A stretch of DNA of 64,000 nt from Mermis nigrescens (taxonomy: Eukaryota > Nematoda > Enoplea > Mermithida > Mermithidae), in contig JAVLUZ010000154.1 in NCBI GenBank assembly GCA_036768485.1, forward strand, positions 24,214,685 through 24,278,684, in the 5' to 3' direction. Of this stretch, positions 57,801 through 64,000 are shown one piece after another. Positions within the stretch are counted from its first letter, which is position 1; each line of letters opens with the position of its first letter. The notes under the pieces are model-generated. The model worked only from the letters and a program-made list of their open reading frames with translations. It was not told the DNA's origin and made no database searches. The translations under genes and the position numbers were made by a program.

Positions 57801-60800
57801 AAAATTTCACATTTTCTTTACGTCTAACTTAAATTCGAACGGTTTAAACAACAAAAACTGCACATAAACAATTAATTCGGCGCGAAGCGCCGCAACATTA
57901 TGCGTGTACTAGCTCAAAATTACGCAAGAAACCTGTTTTAGCGACCGTTTAAATGCAATTCGAAAATTTTTTATTTCTTCCTTTGGAGGACCCTTGTGAG
58001 AAAAAAATTTTTTCTGGTTTCGGGTTGGCTACGGGCCTACATATGTATGTACATAGCTAATCGCGTGACAGTGAGCTATGTTTTCAGCCCCCACCCAGCC
58101 CTAGAAAAATTTTCAACCCCCCCCTAGAAAGTTTTTCATCCTCCCAGAATTACTGATTTTTCGAAAGTTACCAAAAAAAAATTTTTGAAAATTCGTAGAA
58201 AATGAGTTTTTAAAGCATTTTTGGCTGTCTATTTGCTCAAAAGTATCAAAAAATTATAGAATATGTATTTAAATAAAACATCACAAGGCTGAACACAATT
58301 TTTTTCTAGAAGCAGATCATATCAATCATACAAAAGACTTATGTAAGAAAAACCTTAACTACCTGAACGAACTAGCTCTAAAAAATAATTACTGATTAGT
58401 GATTATCCATATCCAGTGCTTTAGCAATTGAATAGATTTTTGGAAACACATATAATGCTTGAAAAACTAACTTAAATACGGAGATACATAGCAAATCATA
58501 TGCAAGAAAAAACATTGCGGTATTGAATTTGACTAGATATGTAGTCACTGCCAGCAGACATGCTATAGCATGTAAATTCTGGGGGGTGAAAGCAAAACAA
58601 TTTTTGGGCTACATAACGATGGATACGCGTCAAACCCATCGTTTTTTGGCGTCTTTCTAGAACATAAAAACATACCAAAATCTGAAAAATACCAAAAACT
58701 CAAGTAATTTGAAAAAGAATAGTCTAATATGAGTAAATAGTGTCGCTGCCATGACACAAGTGGCTATATCCATTTTTGGCTAAAACTAAGTTAGAGATGG
58801 CTTCATATACAAAAATCGAAGACAAATCTAATGCAAAAATATCTGTTTTATAACTTCAATATTAATTGAAATTTGGGAGATTAAAAAAAGATTACGCACA
58901 CAAAGGATACGTGCAAATTGACTTCAACCGTTTTTCTAAAAAATATAAAAAGTGGATACAGCAACTTCTGTCATGGTAGCGACGATATATGGCGCGAAGC
59001 GCCGAAAATTTGACACTCTTGAGCCAAAAAATCGCTAAAAACGACGATATTTTTGGAAACTAGCAAATTCTGGATAGGGACTCAAAACAACCCAACCAAC
59101 CCCCAACAACACGTATGACTGTGACACATCAAAGCTGTTTACATTATAAACAAAAAATATAAAACGGGACCTTGTTTAAAGTGCGGACAGCAGCGAATCT
59201 AAGCGACGGCTTGGGCGAAGAGCAGAACAACTGCAAAACCGTAATAGCCGGCGTCAGTTCTTTAGCCGAAATCGATGGCAGACGCACAATGGCCGTAGCA
59301 GCCTCATATATTACCATCTCGTATTTGTGACGCATGCAGGATTCCAAAAAGTCGAACAAAGCACCACTTTCCATACTTTGCGAAGACAAGATATAATTAA
59401 CTTTGAAAAATACAATAAAATAAATTATCATGGTGTTTTACACGAACAAAATAGAGTAGTGTACAATTAGATCAATTCAAAAAATTATAAAATTTAGAAT
59501 AAAAATTTACATAAGATTGAATTTATTACAAATTTAATGAAAAAAATTAATTCAATGGAAAAATCAATAAAAATTTGAAGAATAAAATTGATAAAAATTT
59601 TAGAATAAGAATTGAAGAATAAAGATACACAGAAAAGAGGAAAAATGTTCTCTTCACGTATTCAAATCATACATAAAATGTATACGTAAATATGCAAGTA
59701 GGAGGAACGGAATCATGTTCGCAAAAAATTAGAAAAGTCGTTCGACATACATATCAATATAAGGCAATCTTGACGTTAAACTTTCTAATTGTGTACCATC
59801 GCACGATTTTAGATCAGGTCAACAATTTTCGTTATGAAATAGGAATCGCTCATTATTTTACAGAAAAGTTTTGCTGCACGAGTTTCCAACTCGGACTTAT
59901 ACACATATTAAAACTCCTGATTTAAAGTATGTTTGACTGCATATTATTTGCTATTTAAAGCGAAAAACAATCATTCTTTTACGATGCTTTTGACATAATT
60001 CAAAGAATAAAATATCTATTTCTGATAAGAACTTTGAGCGAAAAGCTTAATCATTCAAAACATAAGAAATTCGACTAAAGTTGTCAAATAGTTCTTATTT
60101 TCCGCAAAAAATCTTTATAAAACAGTAGAGATAGATGTAAAAGATGTTTAAGTCTGTACAACGAAGCTTAAAGATTGATTTTAGAGTGTTTAACGCCGCG
60201 CTTGGAGCTTAATGGATTGTTCGCGCCAAAAATGTTTTGAAATTCTGCTGAAAAATACTCAAAAAAGCGTTAAAGTTACTATTACTTTGCCCCAAAAAGG
60301 CTTTGTACATTGTACAATGACAACTCCGAAAATCTTTGTACGAGCCTGATAATCTTTGTCTCGCACAAAAAACAGCGCATGCACACATCGTTTTTCAGTT
60401 CAAAAAAGGCTTTTGGAAAAAATTTCTATCGCTGACTCGAACCACCCAACTGAGTGTAGGAAATTAGTATTTACACAAAAGCTGTTTCGAGCAAAACGAC
60501 ATTGATAGATCTTGTGATGATGTGCATGTACATGAAAGAATTAAAAATGTATTAAAGGTAAACAAAGCAACAAAAATATACATGTTACAATAATTTATCT
60601 AAAAAACATACTTCATTAATTTCTTTCAAAAATTAAAGAATCACACATGTACTCATGTGCGATATTTTCGTTAACGCGTGGGAAAGCAAAAGTTTTCAAA
60701 GTGAATCGTGTTAAACTTTAAATTGGTAGTAGTCACGACCAAGCATGCATGTGGAGGTGAGGAGAGTTTGGACCCCCCAGAATGTAAAAAAGGAAAATTG

Positions 60801-61446
60801 GGGAAAATGAGGCAAAATGAAGGCCAAAAACGGGTGAAAATTGAAAATTTCCATCAAAAGTGCTTCAAATTGACCAGAAACTGTGTAATGACGTAGTTTT
60901 AACGCTATTCTAGCGCTTTTTGAGGTCACTTTAGCCCAAAAAGGCTATTTTTTGATTCCCTCAACCCATCTAACCTCCCCAGATCGGCGGCCATGCTGTG
61001 CATAATCACGATCAGAAAATAGATACTGGCTTGAAGGTATAGGGCCTACCACCTCAAAACCCTCCAGTGCGCATCTACAGCTAATACCCATATGCTACAA
61101 ACGAGCAGGCCCGGCATGCTCTACATGTCCAACTCAAATTTAAGCAGTTTTGCGCGGGCTAGAAGACGAAAGCTATACAAAAAAGCTCAAAAGTACGCTA
61201 AAAACCTGTTTTAGTAATGTTTTAGACCCACTTCGAGAATTTTCCATATTTCTCTTTGGAGACCCTTGCGTGTTTCGAAAATAATTTTTTATCACCGATA
61301 CCCACCCCCACCCTCTGTTAATATGTTCCTAAATCGATGAATATTTTAAGAGTTCAATAAGAATGATATACATGTATGTACATAGTATAATATGTGGATA
61401 AATACCCGTTATTGTCATCTTCGATTAGCCGAACAGCCAGCCGTAT
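42602..61446 (-). CDS. COPG: Coatomer subunit gamma (COPI coat), 3' part of the gene, 12 exons
   Basis: Gamma-COP is part of the adaptor-like F subcomplex of COPI and works in retrograde Golgi-to-ER and intra-Golgi transport. Exons in transcript order: 61446-61406, 59375-59171, 56898-56614, 54978-54900, 53371-53207, 52372-52193, 50822-50682, 49580-49375, 48821-48650, 47391-47291, 44895-44757, 42834-42602. They total 1947 nt (648 residues and a TAA stop) and every phase agrees. The human protein is about 874 residues, so roughly 230-240 N-terminal residues are missing; I did not find their exons before base 64000. Order: helical-repeat trunk (adaptin-N), hinge, then C-terminal appendage. One intron uses a GC donor and one donor is weak (gtcccg). 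Introns hold many transposons. Confidence 0.95.
42835..44756 (-). other. COPG last intron (GC-AG): repeats
   Basis: Families L and I mixed at about 42850-43315, family T at about 43340-43530, and I-like sequence at about 43590-43850 and 44025-44410 (inverted; ends CATACATGATC and GCTGTGCATG). 44420-44750 is unique AT-rich sequence. The donor next to 44757 is GC rather than GT. Confidence 0.65.
44757..44895 (-). CDS. COPG: COPG exon (appendage) with GC donor
   Basis: Encodes [20 protein letters not shown] and QAFWDEMGD, ending KSLE plus one base. Phase and homology force the donor to be gcaagt, so the following intron is of the GC-AG type. Confidence 0.93.
44941..45537. mobile_element. Putative W-type element W6 with AGGAGTTC words
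   Basis: Ends GTGAACTTGCACCAAC and the complement of GTGACTCGCACCAAC. Both ends carry TTCAGAAGTT and AGGAGTTC/TTCAGGA words. No TSD; a family D copy (45541-46012, inverted) abuts the right side. Confidence 0.6.
45541..47290 (-). other. COPG intron with family D and L copies
   Basis: Inverted family D at 45541-46012 (palindrome at about 45790); partial family D at 46516-46712, starting CAGAGGCGGATTT (palindrome at about 46636); family L at about 46800-47065. 46013-46500 and 47066-47290 are unassigned. Confidence 0.65.
47291..47391 (-). CDS. COPG: COPG exon (appendage)
   Basis: Encodes [18 protein letters not shown] and the acidic GYKDEYV. The KDCDP-TGE motif is conserved from insects to vertebrates. 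Acceptor ttatag, donor gttagt. Confidence 0.94.
47467..48162 (+). mobile_element. Family C copy fused to a partial family J copy (COPG intron)
   Basis: Family C body at 47467-47862, degraded, passes without a gap into the second half of family J (about 47863-48162, ending CTGCGTACGCCCATG). Both are truncated at the join. 48163-48649 is unassigned AT-rich intron. Confidence 0.65.
48650..48821 (-). CDS. COPG: COPG exon (appendage platform)
   Basis: Starts [20 protein letters not shown], the gamma-COP appendage motif, and ends MPTDPSI plus one base. Acceptor catag, donor gtaaca. Confidence 0.94.
48822..49374 (-). other. COPG intron without recognised repeats
   Basis: AT-rich unique sequence; nothing seen. 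Confidence 0.6.
49375..49580 (-). CDS. COPG: COPG exon (hinge to appendage)
   Basis: Encodes the lysine-rich hinge, then [20 protein letters not shown], the conserved lead-in to the appendage, and [17 protein letters not shown]. Acceptor tctag with two bases before the internal ATG, donor gtgatt. Confidence 0.95.
49581..50681 (-). other. COPG intron with a family I copy
   Basis: Inverted family I-like copy at about 49650-49893 (ends ATCATAAATGATC and GCTGTGCATG). The remainder is unassigned AT-rich sequence. Confidence 0.6.
50682..50822 (-). CDS. COPG: COPG exon (hinge start)
   Basis: Encodes [19 protein letters not shown] and [15 protein letters not shown], then an alanine/glutamate-rich hinge. 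It matches the [11 protein letters not shown] segment of vertebrates. Acceptor tttag, donor gtactg. Confidence 0.93.
50823..52192 (-). other. COPG intron with family S and L copies
   Basis: Family S-related sequence at about 51075-51270 (GAAAGTTGCC, GCCATTAGTAGCACG, AACGGAATAC shared with 2100-2190). Family L fragment at about 51715-51835. The rest is unassigned. Confidence 0.6.
52193..52372 (-). CDS. COPG: COPG exon (end of trunk)
   Basis: Encodes [20 protein letters not shown] and [15 protein letters not shown], ending YILE. Acceptor aaacag, donor gtacat. The [10 protein letters not shown] motif is diagnostic of gamma-COP. Confidence 0.95.
52373..53206 (-). other. COPG intron without recognised repeats
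   Basis: AT-rich; one of the few introns of this size in the window in which I see no transposon. Confidence 0.55.
53207..53371 (-). CDS. COPG: COPG exon (trunk)
   Basis: Contains [25 protein letters not shown] and [19 protein letters not shown], matching the end of the gamma-COP trunk. Acceptor tgtcag, donor gtgagt. Confidence 0.95.
53372..54899 (-). other. COPG intron with three repeat families
   Basis: H-related copy at about 53463-53840 (palindrome variant at about 53573), family I at about 53850-54260, family P at about 54284-54528 (CGTGCACGTGGGGGC to GGCCATGCTATGCAC). 54540-54890 is unassigned. Confidence 0.65.
54900..54978 (-). CDS. COPG: COPG exon (trunk)
   Basis: A 79-nt exon encoding [20 protein letters not shown] and then PDAKET. 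It is almost colinear with [20 protein letters not shown] of vertebrates. Acceptor ctatag, donor gtacgt, phase 1 out. Confidence 0.94.
55132..55926. mobile_element. Family H hAT-like element (COPG intron)
   Basis: 795 bp, perfect TIR CAGGCCCGTATCCAGG at both ends, perfect TSD CATACGAG at 55124-55131 and 55927-55934. Several GGCGCTTCGCGCC palindromes. No coding frame. Confidence 0.94.
56200..56607 (+). mobile_element. Family C element abutting a COPG splice donor
   Basis: Left end CAAAGTTTTTTTTTG, right end CAAAAAACACTG at 56607. On the - strand its terminus starts at intron position +7, straight after gtgagt. The TSD is not convincing (ACTCACAT to the right, AGCTCAAT to the left). Confidence 0.82.
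56614..56898 (-). CDS. COPG: COPG exon (trunk)
   Basis: Encodes 95 residues with [39 protein letters not shown] and [19 protein letters not shown], the best-conserved trunk block. Acceptor ttcag, donor gtgagt. A family C transposon terminus begins at the base after the donor hexamer (56607). Confidence 0.96.
56899..59170 (-). other. COPG intron with K, H and I copies
   Basis: Family K at about 57026-57443, family H at 57467-58039, family I-like sequence at about 58075-58260 (inverted) and 58560-59110 (palindrome at about 58991). 58270-58550 is unassigned. Confidence 0.65.
57467..58039. mobile_element. Family H hAT-like element (COPG intron)
   Basis: TIR CAGGCCCGTAGCC with complement at the right. 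Flanks CAAATGTA and CATATGTA (7/8 TSD). Palindrome at about 57882. Confidence 0.87.
59171..59375 (-). CDS. COPG: COPG exon (trunk)
   Basis: Encodes 68 residues, including [27 protein letters not shown] and [19 protein letters not shown], all characteristic of gamma-COP. The acceptor (gcaaag) and donor (gtcccg) are weak, but they keep frame on both sides. Confidence 0.93.
59376..61405 (-). other. COPG intron, mostly unique
   Basis: 59400-60280 is AT-rich unique sequence. A family C fragment lies at about 60290-60375, family P at about 60741-61000, and an H fragment at about 61105-61290. Confidence 0.6.
61406..61446 (-). CDS. COPG: COPG exon (trunk), most 5' exon visible
   Basis: A 41-nt exon encoding [13 protein letters not shown] plus two bases of a glycine codon. 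It matches the IRVASKLLEE region of vertebrate gamma-COP. Acceptor ttttag, donor gtattt. Short, but phase and homology to the next exon support it. Confidence 0.8.
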
Positions 61447-64000
61447 CTAAAAGCAAAGAAGGAACATACATAAATAATGTGTCTATAATATCATGGCGTA
61501 GTTCATCGTCGTTATTCCCAAATCAAAGATGACACTAAAATAAACCAGAATGCGTTTTCTACAGAATGCAGAGCAGCTCTTCATTCAAAGTATTACTCGT
61601 GTGGTTCATGACGCTTTGTATTGAACAATGCAGATCATTTTAATCAATGATTCATTCATAAAATAATCTCCATTAATATATATACATACAATTAAGCAAT
61701 AAATCAAAATTTCGGATTGATGTCGCCGATCGTGTACTGTTTTTAAGAAAAAGCTGAAGTCAAAATTTCTAGATCAACAATCGCTGGGTCTTTGACGAAA
61801 AACAAAAATATAACTAGATTAATTGCTTATTTATATATATACACATATACGATACGCATGCATACAAAATATGTGCGTCACAGATGGGCATAAGGGATAA
61901 GGTCAAAATGTAATAGCTCGGAGGAGGGGTAGTCGGCCATTTCTATAGGGAGTAAATGACCTTCAATTTCCGGCCAAAAATGGTCCAAAAAAATATTAAA
62001 ATGACCAAAACTTTCACGTGTTTGCCCATAGTCCGGGAGGTAAAAAATTTCTGACTTTGGGGATGCGAGGACGACTGACTTTAGGTAGAGGACCCCAATT
62101 GCCGTCCAGCTACATGTATGGATGAGGTGTATTTATTACGTGCATTACTTTTCTTCAAAAAGATGCAAAATTGGGGACAAGAGCATAAGAACGTCCAAAT
62201 TTTCCGGCGCTTCGCGCTGGATGTATTGTTTATGTACACTGTTTGCCTTCTAAACCGCTCATAACCGCTGAAGCTTAGCTTAGACATGGAGACCATGCAC
62301 GGTTTTTTTGTATTCGGCAAAGATTTTTCCCGATGTACAAAGACTTTTTGGGACCGTCTTTATACATGAACAACGATTTTTGGAAAGACAAAAATTACAA
62401 AAAAAGGTCTAAAATTCGCTAAAATTTTCGGCGCTTCGCGCCGGAATGAGTATTTTATCTTCTATATATCTTTATGATAGCAGAAATTGCGTTTCGAAAG
62501 AAAATTGTCAAATTTTTCGGCGCTTCGCGCCTTTTTAAGACGATTCTTAGTGATTTTTGCCCTCAAAGACCCTGGAATTAGCTAAAATACACTACCAAAA
62601 GGTCGAACAACTCTGTTTTCACTACACTAAAATCGCTACTGTACCATATTATAGTACCCGAAAATTTATGTGTAGAAAATGTTCAAAGACTTTTGGGGAT
62701 CATCTTTTTACATGTACGAATGGAGCTTGTACAAAAAAAGCACTAAGACCATGTCAAATTTTTCAGGCGCTCCGCACCGGATTATTCATTTTCTCTATTG
62801 TTTTTGTTTGCAAAACACAAAGATTGGGTACAAAAACAAACGTTGAGAAGTTGTTCGAGAATTGAACGATGCGAAATCAGTTATTCACGCAGTTTGAACG
62901 ATAGATTTAGTATAGATGATTATGGAATAGTTAATAATTTTTCTCCGCCATTGTATAGAGCTCGTCGAGAAACGTTCTAAGTGCCTTTATTTCTGCCTAT
63001 CTCCTAATGGTTCTCAAGATATTCGACTTCAAAGTTTGCGATCCCCCCCTAAAATAAAATCCTGGATACGACGCTGAACGCATATGTACATGTAACATAC
63101 AAACTTTTAATTCACTCGATCAGTTGACTACGAAAATATTATTTTTTGGTAAGACGTTTACTATCATACGTGCACAGGGTCAAAACTTCTGGGAAGGGGG
63201 TTAACCGAGTTTCCTTGAGGAGGGGGTAGATGAATATTTTTTGCCTATTTAGAGTCTAGTTTTGTTATTCATCGTATTTTATTCTTAATAAATATTTATG
63301 CTTAAATTTGCGAGAAAATAATAAGAATAAGGGTGATGGAAAATGACCTGTAGCATCAAATAAATAAGAAATAATGAAAGAAAATTGTCTGTAAGAATGA
63401 ATTAAACAGTCAACTGTTCCAAAAATAAGTAAAAATATTTGAAATAATACTGTTAGACGTCATTTGACGCTTTTTCGTGGTTTGAGCAACAGGTTTTAGT
63501 CCAAGATGGCCTGAAGGGGGTATGCTTCTCAAAAGTTCTGGTAGGGGGATAGCTCCAATTCTCCAGTGTACATGTGTATTTACTATTGATCAGCTTACCC
63601 GCATAGAACATATATGATTAAAGCAGGTTATTTTATTCGATGAATTATTTTTCAAATCAATCTAAATAATCTTCTATCTACCTATACGTGTGTCATGGCA
63701 TTTCAAGAGGCCGAGGAAAAGTCGTTGCATGAAATTATACCTCGCATTAAATTCATTTGCGTTTAGCGACTGAAAAGGCTGAAATTTTCCTCATATGATA
63801 AAAGGTGTGAAATATAGTCTCAATGTATAACACTTTTCAAAATTGTTTCATTCATTTTAAAATTAATCAGTAATAAACTAGTGCGATGAAAAACGCAGAA
63901 AAATTCAGTTTATCGGAGTCACTGTCAGATAATTCATGGAGCAAAGCAAACTAAATATTCTAGGTCCAGCACCACCACCACCACTTTGAAATTCCTGGAT
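61447..64000 (-). other. COPG upstream intron(s), no further exon found
   Basis: Family T at about 61915-62115; truncated family H (about 62160-63076) hosting family C; inverted family K at about 63165-63575. The exon preceding 61446 (conserved YHALGLLYH region) is not visible, so it lies beyond the window or is too diverged to see. Confidence 0.6.
62298..62745 (-). mobile_element. Family C element nested in family H
   Basis: Starts CACGGTTTTTTTGTA and ends GTACAAAAAAAGCACTA. Perfect TSD AGACCATG at 62290-62297 and 62746-62753. Two GGCGCTTCGCGCC-type palindromes (about 62430 and 62518). Confidence 0.93.

Noticed and set aside
63958..64000. Possible N-terminal COPG exon on the - strand reading SGGGGAG
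   Set aside because: A short glycine run from a GGT triplet repeat; no further match to the gamma-COP N terminus and no splice context.

Overview
This is a window of animal (metazoan, probably invertebrate) nuclear DNA. It is AT-rich, its genes are split by GT-AG introns, and it is heavily loaded with short non-autonomous DNA transposons. I cannot name the species. Two protein-coding genes can be assembled exon by exon with matching splice phases. One is a complete seven-exon gene for a VIP36/VIPL-type L-type lectin cargo receptor (LMAN2 family; + strand, 17692-36462, 340 residues). The other is the 3' two-thirds (12 exons, 648 residues) of the coatomer gamma subunit gene (COPG; - strand, 42602 to 61446), whose N-terminal exons lie beyond base 64000. 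The genes are tail to tail, and both products act in traffic between the ER and Golgi.

Layout. 1-3432: remnants of several repeat families. 3433-4670: a nested DNA element. 4767-8471: a TA microsatellite apparently invaded by successive elements, one of which carries 46-bp and 51-bp minisatellites. 8480-10954: a four-level nest of hAT-like elements, each with a perfect 8-bp target-site duplication (TSD). 11353-11848: a foldback element. 12273-15365: a Penelope-like retroelement with an 876-bp inverted duplication, a 13-bp TSD, a reverse transcriptase broken by one stop codon, and a GIY-YIG domain. 15690-17450: a 20-bp minisatellite ending about 240 bp before the lectin start codon. 17692-36462: the lectin gene, with introns full of nested elements. 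36463-42601: intergenic repeats dominated by one hAT-like family. 42602-64000: coatomer gamma, again with transposon-filled introns.

The most unusual material is the repeat landscape. At least seven families with different termini share a GC-rich 13-nt palindrome followed by an A-rich/T-rich tail. Several hAT-like elements have similar short terminal inverted repeats (TIRs) but different subterminal word arrays (CCGGTG, CTCCGG, GGCCCC, GAGGCC, GCTAATG, AGGAGTTC). A short foldback element is a deletion derivative of the Penelope-like element and has its own 11-bp TSD overlapping a splice donor. I saw no intact transposase gene, so these elements must have been mobilised in trans.

All coordinates were read by eye. 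Splice sites come from protein homology remembered from the families plus phase agreement. Repeat-family letters (B, C, D, F, G, H, I, J, K, L, M, P, Q, R, S, T, W, X) are my own labels.
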